DNA from: Streptomyces yatensis
GTDB taxonomy: Bacteria; Actinomycetota; Actinomycetes; Streptomycetales; Streptomycetaceae
DNA: 64,000 nt
Assembly: GCF_018069625.1 (NCBI RefSeq)
Contig: NZ_CP072941.1
Coordinates: forward strand, 1,984,001 to 2,048,000
Direction of reading: 5' to 3'
The translations under genes and the position numbers were made by a program. This document shows, one piece after another, positions 23,417 through 32,216 of the stretch. Each line of letters starts with the position of its first letter. The stretch's first letter is position 1. Below the pieces are notes generated by a model that did no database searches, was not told where the DNA came from, and saw nothing but the letters and a program-made list of their open reading frames with translations.

Positions 23417-26278
23417 TTATGTCTCGTCGCGTCCGTCGGGCTGACCCCGGCGGATGCCCGACTGGTAATTGCTGAGGAACGAATGGGTGCGGCCGGCGTT
23501 CCGCCGCGCGGATTCCTCGTCCCCGGCTCCACGCGGCTTCGGGCGCTCTTCGGTGGCGCGCGGCTTGGGCCGTTCCGTGCCCGGGCCCTGGCGCGGCACC
23601 CGCCGGGGCAGCCCGGCCTGCGTGGTTCCGCCCGCGTCCGCGGCGCCCGGCCGCTCGTGGACGATCTGGCCGGAGTCATCGGCGGCGTCCGGCCGGCTCT
23701 CGCCGCCGGGCGCGGGCGCGGCGGGAACGGGCCGCCGGGGGAGCTCGGACGCCGGGAGGCCCGCCGGCTTCCGGCTCTCGGCCCGCTCCTCGGCCGGGGG
23801 GCCCGCCGGGGCCGACTCGGCCTCGGCCGACGCGAACCACGGCGAGGGGGCGTCGCCTTGAGCGGCCGGACGCGAACGCCGCGGTGGCAGCGGGGGCTGT
23901 CCCGGCGGCGGTACGGCACGGCGGTCGGCGGGGGCGTTGCCGTTCCCCGGCCCGTTGCCGGGCCCGTCGCCGTTGCCGAGGGCGGCCGCCTTCCCCGGGG
24001 CGTCCTCGCCGGCCGCGGCGGGCCGGCCGGCCTTGGCGGGTGGTATCCGGCGCGGCAGTCCACCGGGCTGCGAGGCGTCCACGAACGCCCGGGAGCCGCT
24101 GGGGCGGGTCGGCAGGGAGCGGCCCGTGTCGCCGGAGCCGACCGAGGAGTCCCCGGCACTCAGCGAGCGGGCGCCGTCGGTCGCGCGGCGCGGCAGCGGC
24201 GCCGCCGGGGCCGCGCCGGTCTCCCGGCGAGTGCCCACCGGCTCGGCCGACTTGGAGCTCCGCCGGACGGGCAGGGAGCTCTCCCGGCCCGCGAGGGCGG
24301 GCTTGTCCCCGAGCATCAGCCTGGCCGGGACCAGCACACCCGCGCGCAGCCCACCGCCGGTGTCGCGCTCGGAGATCAGCTCCACGGTGACGCCGTGGCG
24401 ACGGGCCAGGCGGCCGACGACGGTCAAGCCCATCTGCCGGGACGTAGGTACCTCCACGGATACGTCCCCCGCTACGCGCCGATGAGCCTTGGCCAATTCG
24501 GCCCCGCTCATCCCGAATCCCTCGTCGCGGACCTCGATCAGTGCGGAACCGTCCAGGCGCAGTGTATTGCTGACGACCACTTGGGTCTCCGGCGGGGAGA
24601 ACGCGGTGGCGTTGTCCAGCAGCTCAGCGATCATTCGCGCCAGGTCACCGGCAGCGTACCCGATCACTTCGGCGTCGTGAACGGGCTCCACCACCACCCG
24701 CCGGTAGTGCTCGATCTCGGAGACCGAGGCCCGCAGCACATTGTCGAGCGGCACCCGCTGCTCGGAGGGGCGGACCGGGGTGCTGCCGCACAGGACCATG
24801 AGGTTCTCGTTGTTGCGCCGCATCCGGGTCGCCAGGTGGTCCAGCTTGAAGAAGCTGGCCAGCTGGTCCGGGTCCTCTTCGTGCAGTTCGAGCTGTTCCA
24901 TCAGCCGCAGCAGCCGGTCCACCAGGCTCTGGCTGCGCCGGGAGAGGTTGACCAGGGTGTCGCGCAGGTCGCCGCGGAGCGCGGCCTGTTCGGCGGCCAG
25001 CCGTACGGCCTGGCCGTGCACCGCGTCGAAGGCCCGCGCGAGCTGTCCGAACTCCTCGGTGGTGTGGACGGGCACGGCGCTGATCGAGGTGGTCGCCATC
25101 TCGCCCTCGCGGATGCTCGACACCGCTTCGGGCAGCCGGCGCTCGGCCACGTCGAGCGCGGTGGAGCGCAGCACGGTCAGCGACCGCAGCAGATGCCGGG
25201 CGATGGCGATACCGATGGCGAAGGCGAGCAGGAGCACCGCGAAGAGCAGCACGGACTCCGCACCGGCCCGGTCGCTCGTCTCGTCCTGCAGCTTGGCGGA
25301 GGTCACCCGGAGCCGGTCGGCAAGCCGCTTCTCCACGGTGTTGATGAGGGTGCCGGTCGCCTCCGAACTGCGGTTCCAGTCGCGGACGGCGAACGGCGCG
25401 CCGTCGGCGGTGTTCTGCCCGGCGCTCTGCGACCCCGTCCGGGACAGCACGCCGTCCAGCAGCCGGGCGCGCCGCTGGACCTCCGGGCCGGTGACCGTCC
25501 GCTGGTAGGCGCGCTGGTCCCCCTTGGTGGCCACGGCGCGGAAGTCGCTCAGCTTGTCCCGCATGCGGATGTCGGACTCCTGGAGCGCCCTGATGTGCTT
25601 GGGGTCCGAAAGCGTGCCGGGGTCGGACGCCTCCATGACGATCACGTGCTGGAGGTGGACCTGTTCCTGGGCCAGCTCCAGGTCGTACAGCGCGGTGGCC
25701 GGTCCGGAGAGCTGGGGTTCACCGAACCGGCTGCCCAGCGCCTGGTCCAGGTCGAGCAGACCGTTGATGATCTTGCTGTACTCGGTCAACGCGGTCCACG
25801 AGCCGATGTCCGTGGACGTCACCTGCTTGCGCAGCGCGGGCAGTCCGTCCAGCAGCTTGAACGCGTCGCGATAGCGGTTGGCCGAAACCCCTTCGAGGCC
25901 CTGTGCCCGCTTGGTGGTGTGTGCGACGGCGGCCTGCGCGCGGTCGACGCGCTGGTTCTGCTGCCGGAGCATGGCCGGATCGGCGGAGGCGTGGTCCCCT
26001 CTCAGCCGCTCGGCCGACATCGTCCGTTCCATCTGCAGATCGCTGATCAACGGCATCAGCCCAGCGCGCAGTCTGACCAGCCGCTGCACGTCCGCGTAGG
26101 TGTTCGCGCGCTGGACGTCGCGTTGGATCTGCACGACGCCCAAGGCGACGGCGAGCAGAGCGGGCACCACCAGAACGGCACCCAGCTTCACGGGCAGCCG
26201 CCAGTTGCGCCATTCCACGACGCCGGCCCACCACGACGGTGAGCGATCGCGCGCGGCCGCATGCCTGCCCGGGGTCAT
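23417..26278 (-). CDS. cvnA: Nitrate/sulfonate-sensor-type histidine kinase, conservon component CvnA
   Basis: A 953-residue membrane kinase. TM1 is at about residues 30–48 (LGAVLVVPALLAVALGVV). A large extracellular NIT-type helical sensor domain (~60–335) follows, then TM2 (~343–362, LLFAVLLLAFAIGIAIA), HAMP, a dimerisation helix with the phospho-acceptor His in KLDHLATRMRRNNEN (about 479), and the ATPase domain with N box ELLDNA (about 553) and DEGFGMS. Residues ~650–953 are a disordered Pro/Arg/Gly-rich tail containing RSLPTRPSG and repeated LPRR motifs. That tail is typical of conservon kinases, which usually lack a response regulator. It heads the cvnA–cvnB–cvnC operon. The signal is unknown. 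Confidence 0.92.
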   Translation of the reverse strand: MTPGRHAAARDRSPSWWAGVVEWRNWRLPVKLGAVLVVPALLAVALGVVQIQRDVQRANTYADVQRLVRLRAGLMPLISDLQMERTMSAERLRGDHASADPAMLRQQNQRVDRAQAAVAHTTKRAQGLEGVSANRYRDAFKLLDGLPALRKQVTSTDIGSWTALTEYSKIINGLLDLDQALGSRFGEPQLSGPATALYDLELAQEQVHLQHVIVMEASDPGTLSDPKHIRALQESDIRMRDKLSDFRAVATKGDQRAYQRTVTGPEVQRRARLLDGVLSRTGSQSAGQNTADGAPFAVRDWNRSSEATGTLINTVEKRLADRLRVTSAKLQDETSDRAGAESVLLFAVLLLAFAIGIAIARHLLRSLTVLRSTALDVAERRLPEAVSSIREGEMATTSISAVPVHTTEEFGQLARAFDAVHGQAVRLAAEQAALRGDLRDTLVNLSRRSQSLVDRLLRLMEQLELHEEDPDQLASFFKLDHLATRMRRNNENLMVLCGSTPVRPSEQRVPLDNVLRASVSEIEHYRRVVVEPVHDAEVIGYAAGDLARMIAELLDNATAFSPPETQVVVSNTLRLDGSALIEVRDEGFGMSGAELAKAHRRVAGDVSVEVPTSRQMGLTVVGRLARRHGVTVELISERDTGGGLRAGVLVPARLMLGDKPALAGRESSLPVRRSSKSAEPVGTRRETGAAPAAPLPRRATDGARSLSAGDSSVGSGDTGRSLPTRPSGSRAFVDASQPGGLPRRIPPAKAGRPAAAGEDAPGKAAALGNGDGPGNGPGNGNAPADRRAVPPPGQPPLPPRRSRPAAQGDAPSPWFASAEAESAPAGPPAEERAESRKPAGLPASELPRRPVPAAPAPGGESRPDAADDSGQIVHERPGAADAGGTTQAGLPRRVPRQGPGTERPKPRATEERPKPRGAGDEESARRNAGRTHSFLSNYQSGIRRGQPDGRDET

Positions 26279-26422
26279 GAGGCGCGCTCCGCGCTCGGAC
26301 CGGCTTGCCCACAGGGATGTATCACGATGCCGTTTCTCCTGGGATTTCCCCGGCTGGGGAAAGTCGAACGCCCGGCAGCGCGCCGGTACATCGCTTGCGG
26401 CGATGCGCCGGCGCGCCTGCCT

Positions 26423-26566
26423 TTACTCGAACAACTTGCTGCTCTTCTCGGCCAGTTGGTAAAGACCGTACAGAAACGGCACAGCCACCCACAGCCATGC
26501 CACGACCATGACCACGGGAGAACCCGTCCTGGCCACGTCCGGCGAAGGGCTGTCTGCGTCAGTCAC
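26423..26566 (-). CDS. MFS transporter small subunit (47 residues)
   Basis: A 47-residue, single-span membrane protein just downstream of the OFA-type MFS carrier. After a short Ser/Pro/Asp-rich N terminus it has one hydrophobic helix (VVMVVAWLWVAVPFLYGLYQL) and ends AEKSSKLFE. The GTG start at 26566 lies four bases past the carrier's stop, and the site GAGGCGG overlaps the end of the carrier gene, so translation is coupled. Tiny proteins with this W-L-W-V-x-V-P-x-x-Y-G-x-x-x-T/L-x-x-K pattern accompany OFA carriers in many actinobacteria and are listed as a small subunit. The role is unknown; it may stabilise or gate the carrier. Confidence 0.75.
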   Translation of the reverse strand: MTDADSPSPDVARTGSPVVMVVAWLWVAVPFLYGLYQLAEKSSKLFE

Positions 26567-26570
26567 CGGC

Positions 26571-27959
26571 TTACCGCCTCTCTACCGGAAGGGGGTCGGG
26601 GGTGTCCTCCGGGGACGCCGGCTCCGCGCTGGCCGCCGGCTCAGGTTCATGGAACTTCGGATTCACCGGACGCACCAGTTCGTTCGCGATGAAACCGATG
26701 ACAAGCAGCCCCATCATGAGAGTGAACGAAAAGGTGTAGAGGGCCGGGCCGGTGTCCCCGGACTCATGCGCGGAGTCCGCGATGGAGTCCACGATGAGCG
26801 GTCCGGCGACTCCGGCGACCGACCACGCGGTCAGCAGCCGGCCGTGGATCGCGCCGACCTGGTAGGTGCCGAAGAGATCCTTGAGGTAGGCCGGAACGGT
26901 GGCGAATCCACCGCCGTAGAACGACAGGATCACCATGGTCGAGGCGACGAACAGCGCGGTGCTGCTGTCCTTTTCGAGCATGATCGTCAGGTACAGCAGG
27001 GCACCGGCGCCCAGGTACAGGCGGTAGATGTTCTTCCGGCCGACCACGTCGGAGACCGAGGACCACACGAAGCGTCCGGCCATGTTGGCCAGGGACAGCA
27101 GCGCGACGAAGCCGGTGGCGGCGCTCGCGCTCACCGGACTGTCCGTGTCCTGGAAGAAGTCCTGGATCATCGGGGCGGCCTTCTCCAGGATCCCGATACC
27201 AGCAGTAACGTTCATGCACAGCACGACCCAGAGCAGCCAGAACTGGGGCGTGCGCACCGCGTTCCTCGCCGAGACGTTCGCGGTGGTGACCAGCGGCTTG
27301 GCCGCGTCGTCGCTCGGCGTCCAGCCGGCCGGCCGCCAGCCCTCGGGCGGCACCCGCACCAGCACCACGCCCAGCGACATGAAGGCGGCGTAGGCCAGGC
27401 CGTGCACCAGGAAGGTCTTCGCGATGCCGCTGGTGTCGCTGCCGAACGCCCCCAGCATCTCCGTGGACCAGGGGGAGGCGATCAGCGCGCCGCCGCCGAA
27501 ACCCATGATCGCCGTACCGGTGGCCATGCCCGGCCGGTCCGGAAACCACTTCATCAAGGTGGACACCGGGGCGATGTACCCGATGCCGAGCCCGACCCCG
27601 CCAATGCCGCCGTACCCGAGAACGACCAGCCAGTAATTGCGCGTGGCGACACCGAGGGCGGCGACCAGGAAGCCGGTGGAAAAGGCCACGAGCGAGACGA
27701 ACATGGCCCAGCGCGGGCCTTTTCTCTCGACCAGCGTTCCCCCGAACGCGGCGGAGAGCCCGAGCACCAGAATGCCGATCTGGAACGGGAGGGCGCTAGC
27801 CGTCCCGGAGATGTCTAGGGAATCTTCCAGAGGTATCTTAAAGACGCTCCAGGCGTACGCCTGGCCGATGGAGAAGTGGATCGCGAGCGCCGCCGGCGGA
27901 ATCAGCCAACGATTCCAGCCCGGCCCTGCGATGATGCGAGAGCGATCGAGGAAACCCAC
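26571..27959 (-). CDS. OFA-family MFS transporter (oxalate/formate antiporter-like)
   Basis: A 462-residue carrier with twelve predicted helices. The OFA signature appears early (RWLIPPAALAIHFSIGQAYAWSVF), followed by the MFS loop GTLVERKGPR and later GRFVWSSVSDVVGRKN. The family exchanges small carboxylates such as oxalate and formate; the actinobacterial branch is uncharacterised. GTG 27959 has GGAGGT ten bases upstream. The C-terminal ~25 residues are Pro/Glu-rich and cytoplasmic. It is followed by the 47-residue small partner and is divergent from the DUF485/acetate-symporter pair, which suggests joint control of carboxylate use. Confidence 0.88.
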   Translation of the reverse strand: MGFLDRSRIIAGPGWNRWLIPPAALAIHFSIGQAYAWSVFKIPLEDSLDISGTASALPFQIGILVLGLSAAFGGTLVERKGPRWAMFVSLVAFSTGFLVAALGVATRNYWLVVLGYGGIGGVGLGIGYIAPVSTLMKWFPDRPGMATGTAIMGFGGGALIASPWSTEMLGAFGSDTSGIAKTFLVHGLAYAAFMSLGVVLVRVPPEGWRPAGWTPSDDAAKPLVTTANVSARNAVRTPQFWLLWVVLCMNVTAGIGILEKAAPMIQDFFQDTDSPVSASAATGFVALLSLANMAGRFVWSSVSDVVGRKNIYRLYLGAGALLYLTIMLEKDSSTALFVASTMVILSFYGGGFATVPAYLKDLFGTYQVGAIHGRLLTAWSVAGVAGPLIVDSIADSAHESGDTGPALYTFSFTLMMGLLVIGFIANELVRPVNPKFHEPEPAASAEPASPEDTPDPLPVERR

Positions 27960-28498
27960 AGATCAACCTACCTCCGGCTTCTTGAGAGCACCCCCGCGGA
28001 CTGCATTTCCGAACCCATCCAAACACCTCGGGGGAGGCAGTGGCGAGCGCGGGGCTGCCGTCATATGCCAGCGGCAGACTCACTGCACAGCGGCACGCTC
28101 ACAGCACTCATGCTCACGCACGATGGGACGTTCCACCCGAGGTGAGGTTCTACCAGTGGCGACACTTGGGACACAACGCCGGGTCCCGAAATGTCCTCAA
28201 GGCGCAACCCTGGGCAGCCGCCGCCAACCTGACACCAAGTCAAAATGGACAACACGGGAAGGAGAGACAAAGTATTGGTTCAGCGACCACTCCCGCCATA
28301 TTCGAGATGGCGCCGAAGCCCGCCGCATACCATGACACCCGCCCACCTGCACCGCTGAGAGCGGGGGGCGGCGTTGACTGCGTCCGGCACCTCACTACAC
28401 TTGCGGCGTCAAGGGCCCGCCGGTCGCCCCTCACCATCTATCGCTCGAGCGCGGGCGCTCCGAACCGACGCCTCGTCAGAAATACCCCGGAGAAAACC
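27960..28498. promoter_or_regulatory. Divergent control region for the OFA carrier and the acetate symporter
   Basis: About 540 bp without a convincing gene. It must hold both divergent promoters. GC content drops in several stretches (28090–28110, 28190–28290). A short inverted repeat GGGAC…GTCCC flanks 28168–28187. I see no known operator or riboswitch. Short ORFs here lack ribosome sites and family resemblance. Confidence 0.45.
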
Positions 28499-28894
28499 AT
28501 GAATACATCGGTGCGACCGCCCGCTTCCTTGCCATCCGAGCGGGCCACCGGAACGGGGTTCGCCGATCGCGGTGCCGACATCGGGGAGCCCGATTTCGAG
28601 GCGATTCAGCAGAGCCCGGAGTTCAAACTTCTCCGCAGGAGACTGCTCTGGTTCATCTTCCCGATGAGCGCCTTCTTCTTGTGCTGGTACATGACCTTCG
28701 TGCTCTTCTCCGCCTACGACCACGACTTCATGAGCCGCAAGCTGTTCGGCGCGGTCAACACCGGCACCGTCTTCGGCCTGCTGCAGTTCGTGACGACGAT
28801 GGCGATCGTCCTGATGTACCGGCGCTTCGCGCGCAAGAAACTTGACCCGCAGGTGGACACGATCCACGAGCTGGCGGGAGTCGGCAAGGAATGA
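28499..28894 (+). CDS. DUF485 membrane protein, acetate symporter partner
   Basis: A 131-residue DUF485 protein. A ~50-residue hydrophilic N terminus is followed by two membrane helices (LLWFIFPMSAFFLCWYMTFVLFSAY and TGTVFGLLQFVTTMAIVLMY) separated by HDFMSRKLFG. DUF485 proteins (YjcH type) almost always precede an ActP-type symporter and are thought to assist it. ATG 28499 follows CGGAGAAAA. Its stop overlaps the symporter ATG (ATGA), so the two are co-translated. Confidence 0.92.
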   Translation: MNTSVRPPASLPSERATGTGFADRGADIGEPDFEAIQQSPEFKLLRRRLLWFIFPMSAFFLCWYMTFVLFSAYDHDFMSRKLFGAVNTGTVFGLLQFVTTMAIVLMYRRFARKKLDPQVDTIHELAGVGKE

Positions 28895-30486
28895 CATTGC
28901 AGATCGCAGCCCGCACGACCGGCAGCCCGATAATCAACCTGAGCGTCTTCTTCGCTTTCGTCATCATCACGCTGTTCGTCGTCTACAAGGCCACCAACAG
29001 AAACTCGACGACCTCCGACTACTACGCCGCGGGCAGTGCCTTCACCGGCGTCCAGAACGGCATCGCCCTGTCCGGCGACTTCCTCTCCGCGGCCTCGTTC
29101 CTCGGCATCTCGGGGGCGATCGCCGTCCACGGCTACGACGGGTTCCTCTACTCCGTGGGCTGGCTCGTGGCCTGGCTGGTCGCCCTCCTGCTCGTCGGGG
29201 AGCGGCTGCGCAACACCGGGCGGTTCACGGTCGGCGATGTGATGGCCTACCGCATGAAGCAGCGCCCGGTGCGCGCGGCGGCGGCCAACTCCACCCTGGT
29301 GATCACGTTCTTCTACATGCTCGCCCAGATGGCCGGCGCGGGTGGTCTGATCGCCCTGCTGCTCAATGTGAACAGCAAGAGCGGGCAGGCCCTCATCATC
29401 ACCGGCGTCGGCCTCGTCATGGTCTTCTACGTGCTGGTGGGCGGCATGAAGGGCACGACCTGGGTGCAGATCATCAAGGCGGGCCTGCTGCTGATCTGCG
29501 TGACCTTCATGAGCGTGTTCCTGCTCGGCAAGTTCGGGTTCAGCTTCTCGGCGATCCTCGACCAGGCGGCGCAGAACAGCCCGCTGGGCGGGGAGCTGCT
29601 CAACCCCGGTGGCTGGTACGGCGAGAACTCGATGACCAAGCTCGACTTCGTCTCGCTCTCCCTGTCGCTGGTCCTCGGCATCTCCAGCCTGCCGCACGTG
29701 CTGATGCGGTTCTACACCGTGCCCGACGCCAAGGAGGCCCGGCGTTCGGTGGTCTGGTGCTCCTGGTCGATGTTCATCTTCTATCTGTCGATCCTGATCG
29801 TCGGGTACGGCGCCACCGCGCTGGTCGGCTCGGACCGGATCGTGAGCGCCCCGGGCGGTGAGAACTCCGCCGCTCCCCTGCTCGCCTTCGAGATCGGCGG
29901 CGCGATGCTGCTGGGCGTCGTCTCCGCGGTGGCCTTCGCGACGATCCTCGCGGTGGTGGCCGGGCTGACCCTGGCCGCCTCGGCCTCGTTCGCCCATGAC
30001 GTGTACGCCAACGTGATCCGCGACGGCAAGGCCGACCCGCGCTCGGAGATCCGGGTCGCGCGGCTGACGGCGCTCGTGATCGGTTTCATGGCCATCCTCG
30101 GCGGCATCGTCACCAACGGCCAGAACGTGGCCTTCCTGGTGTCCTTGGCGCTGGCGCTCGCCGCGTCCGCCAATCTGCCGACGATCCTCTACACGCTGTT
30201 CTGGAAGCGGTTCAACACGACCGGGACGCTGTGGAGCATCTACGGCGGTCTGGGGTCCGGCCTGGTGCTCATCATCTTCTCGCCGGCGATCTCGGGCAGC
30301 TCCACGTCCGTCATCAAGGGCATGGACTTCCACTGGTTCCCCCTCACCAACCCCGGCCTGGTGTCGATTCCGCTCTCCTTCCTCTGCGGATTCCTCGGCA
30401 CGGTCTTCAGCAAGGAGTCCTCGGACTCCAAGAAGCAGGCGGAGATGGAAGTCCGGTCGCTGACCGGGATCGGCTCGAAGGCGTAA
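28891..30486 (+). CDS. actP: Cation/acetate symporter, SSS family (ActP-like)
   Basis: A 531-residue sodium:solute symporter with about thirteen helices. The ActP-like signature region is SDYYAAGSAFTGVQNGIALSGDFLSAASFLGISGAIAV, cut here for reference at residues ~40–78. VGDVMAYRMKQRPVRA and the late motif LTLAASASFAHDVYANVIR (about residue 360) also match. The protein takes up short-chain monocarboxylates such as acetate, propionate or glycolate with a cation. It overlaps the DUF485 gene by 4 bp. A 9-bp hairpin ends the operon at 30505. Substrate by homology only. Confidence 0.9.
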   Translation: MTLQIAARTTGSPIINLSVFFAFVIITLFVVYKATNRNSTTSDYYAAGSAFTGVQNGIALSGDFLSAASFLGISGAIAVHGYDGFLYSVGWLVAWLVALLLVGERLRNTGRFTVGDVMAYRMKQRPVRAAAANSTLVITFFYMLAQMAGAGGLIALLLNVNSKSGQALIITGVGLVMVFYVLVGGMKGTTWVQIIKAGLLLICVTFMSVFLLGKFGFSFSAILDQAAQNSPLGGELLNPGGWYGENSMTKLDFVSLSLSLVLGISSLPHVLMRFYTVPDAKEARRSVVWCSWSMFIFYLSILIVGYGATALVGSDRIVSAPGGENSAAPLLAFEIGGAMLLGVVSAVAFATILAVVAGLTLAASASFAHDVYANVIRDGKADPRSEIRVARLTALVIGFMAILGGIVTNGQNVAFLVSLALALAASANLPTILYTLFWKRFNTTGTLWSIYGGLGSGLVLIIFSPAISGSSTSVIKGMDFHWFPLTNPGLVSIPLSFLCGFLGTVFSKESSDSKKQAEMEVRSLTGIGSKA

Positions 30487-30504
30487 GCCGGACGGACCGC
30501 TGCG

Positions 30505-30526
30505 GGCGGCCCCGAGCGGGGCCGCC
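30505..30526. terminator. Bidirectional terminator between convergent genes
   Basis: A perfect 9-bp stem GGCGGCCCC (30505–30513) and GGGGCCGCC (30518–30526) with a 4-nt loop lies 18 bp past the symporter stop and touches the stop of the convergent anti-sigma gene. Confidence 0.65.
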
Positions 30527-31044
30527 TACGACCGGCGGATGGGGCCGGGGGCGGGGAGGGCGCCCCTCCGGCGCTCCGACGGTTCGACCCGCGCCGAGGA
30601 GCTCGGTGCGGTCGACCGCCCGCGCAGGGGCACGTCCCCGCTGTCCCGGGGGCCGGCCGTCTCGCCCCGGGGCCCGCGCGTGGCGCGCTGGCTGGGGGTC
30701 TTGGACGGCGCCGACGGAGTGGGCGACGCGGAGGGACGATCGGCGGGCGCCGACGGGAGCGGGGGCGTCGTACGGCCCGTCGCGGGCGGCGGGGCGAGCG
30801 GCACCGTCGGGCGCGCGGGTGCCTCCGGCGCCGCCAGACGCAGCGGCAGCGCGATGAGGGCGGCGACGGCGCAGGACACTCCGACCCCGGCCGCGGTGCG
30901 CAGCAGCCGGCGGCGGGCCGCGGCGCGGCGGATCGCCTCGTACCGGCCGGGGGGCGGGCCGAGGTAGTCGGGGGCGGGCCGCAGGATCACCGCGAGGGGG
31001 TCGTCGGGTTCCAGCTCCGGGCCGTCGTCAAAGTGTGGGGTCAA
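30526..31044 (-). CDS. Single-pass membrane protein, putative anti-sigma factor
   Basis: A 172-residue protein with a cytoplasmic N terminus (MTPHFDDGPELEPDDPLAVI…YEAIRRAAARRRLLR), one membrane helix at about residues 50–70 (AAGVGVSCAVAALIALPLRL) and an extracellular Pro/Ser/Thr-rich tail of ~100 residues. It overlaps the ECF sigma gene by 17 bp and starts with TTG after GAGGAG, five bases upstream. That position and topology are those of membrane anti-sigma factors, but I see no ZAS zinc motif (HxxxCxxC), so the assignment is inference from context. Confidence 0.65.
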   Translation of the reverse strand: MTPHFDDGPELEPDDPLAVILRPAPDYLGPPPGRYEAIRRAAARRRLLRTAAGVGVSCAVAALIALPLRLAAPEAPARPTVPLAPPPATGRTTPPLPSAPADRPSASPTPSAPSKTPSQRATRGPRGETAGPRDSGDVPLRGRSTAPSSSARVEPSERRRGALPAPGPIRRS

Positions 31045-31543
31045 GGCTTCTCCTCAGGTGGACGCGGAGCAGTTCTCTGGCCGCGTGGAGGTCGGCCTTG
31101 ACGGTTCCTTCCTTGCGCCCGGTCAGTACGGACACCTCCCGGATCGGCATGTCAGCGTAGTAGTGCAGCAGGATCGGCACGCGCAGCCGTTCCGGCAGCG
31201 ACTGTACGAGCAGGCGTACCGACGGGTCGGACTGTTCGGCGTGCGGGCGGAGGGCGGCTTCGGAGGTGACCCGGCGCATGGCCTTGCGCTCGCGCTCCAT
31301 CTTGCGCCAGTGGTCCCGGACGAGATTGGCCGCGGTGACGTAGAGGAAGCCACGGGGCTCCTCCACGGACGTCCAGCGGGCCCAGAGCCGGGTGAACGCC
31401 TCGGAGGCGATCTCATGGGCCGTCTCGTCGTCGTCGACGAGCCGGCGGCACCAGCCGGCGAGGCGTGGGTAGAGGGCGGCGAACAGCTCGGACGCCGCCC
31501 TGTCACGGGACCGTTTCAACGCGCTCCATGGTCGTGATGGCAC
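31028..31543 (-). CDS. ECF-type RNA polymerase sigma factor
   Basis: A 171-residue sigma-70 protein with only regions 2 and 4. Region 2 contains AHEIASEAFTRLWARW and GFLYVTAANLVRDHWRK (about residues 45–85). Region 4 contains PIREVSVLTGRKEGTVKADLHAARELLR (about 130–160), the helix-turn-helix that reads the -35 box. The SigE/SAM-like 'YVTAANLVRDHWRK' form is common in Streptomyces. It is followed directly by a membrane protein, its probable anti-sigma. Upstream on the same strand, 61 bp away, is a sortase gene. The GTG at 31543 lacks a clear site, and a TTG 24 bp inside is possible. Confidence 0.9.
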   Translation of the reverse strand: MPSRPWSALKRSRDRAASELFAALYPRLAGWCRRLVDDDETAHEIASEAFTRLWARWTSVEEPRGFLYVTAANLVRDHWRKMERERKAMRRVTSEAALRPHAEQSDPSVRLLVQSLPERLRVPILLHYYADMPIREVSVLTGRKEGTVKADLHAARELLRVHLRRSLDPTL

Positions 31544-31604
31544 TCGGAGGGGAAGACCCCGGGCCGCCGGTGTGGGTTCCGTGGGCCCGGGATCCAGGGG
31601 TGGG

Positions 31605-32216
31605 TCAGGAGCCGGCGGAGGTCAGCGCGGCGAAGGCGATCACGTTGTCGAGGTAGCCGTCGCCGGAACGCGGGCCGCCACAGGTGATCAGCCGCAACTC
31701 CGGGCGGTCCACGTCCCCGTAGACCTCGTCCGCCGGGAAGTCCGCCTTGGCCACCGTCCGTACGGCGGTGATGGCGAACTCCGCCGCCGTGCCGTTCTCC
31801 AGGCGCGCCACGACCCGGTCGCCCCGGCGCAGCCGCGCGAGACGACGGAAGACCCCGTCACCGTAGGCGCCGACCGTGACATGGCCGAGGATGACCGACG
31901 GGCCGACCTGCCCCGGTGTCGGGGAGTACCGGTACCAGCCCGCCTGGTCGTGCTCCGTGACCGGCGGCACCCGCACACTTCCGTCCGGCGCCAGCCCCAG
32001 CCCCATGACCGGGGTGTCGACGTCGATGGCCGGGATCCGCAGCCGGACCGGGACCGAACGCCCCAGGGGACGCGCCGTCTTCACGGGGGTCGAAGGCGGT
32101 GGCGTGCTCCCGGAACCGGGTCCGGCCGTGGTCTGCCGGGCCGGGTGGCCGCCGCAGCCCACGAGCAGCGAGGCCATCGCCGCCGTGGTGAACGCGCGCC
32201 TGGAGAACGGGGTCAT
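31605..32216 (-). CDS. Class F-like sortase
   Basis: A 203-residue exported sortase. The N terminus has RR and a lipobox-like LLVGC (about residue 21), followed by a Pro/Thr-rich linker. The beta-barrel contains the catalytic His in ILGHVTV (about residue 110), Cys in LITCGG (about 177) and a following Arg in GGPRSGDGY. Class F sortases in high-GC Gram-positives attach proteins to the wall or clean up envelope substrates. It overlaps the upstream small exported protein by 4 bp (ATGA), and that protein is its obvious substrate. ATG 32216 is the coupled start. Confidence 0.9.
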   Translation of the reverse strand: MTPFSRRAFTTAAMASLLVGCGGHPARQTTAGPGSGSTPPPSTPVKTARPLGRSVPVRLRIPAIDVDTPVMGLGLAPDGSVRVPPVTEHDQAGWYRYSPTPGQVGPSVILGHVTVGAYGDGVFRRLARLRRGDRVVARLENGTAAEFAITAVRTVAKADFPADEVYGDVDRPELRLITCGGPRSGDGYLDNVIAFAALTSAGS

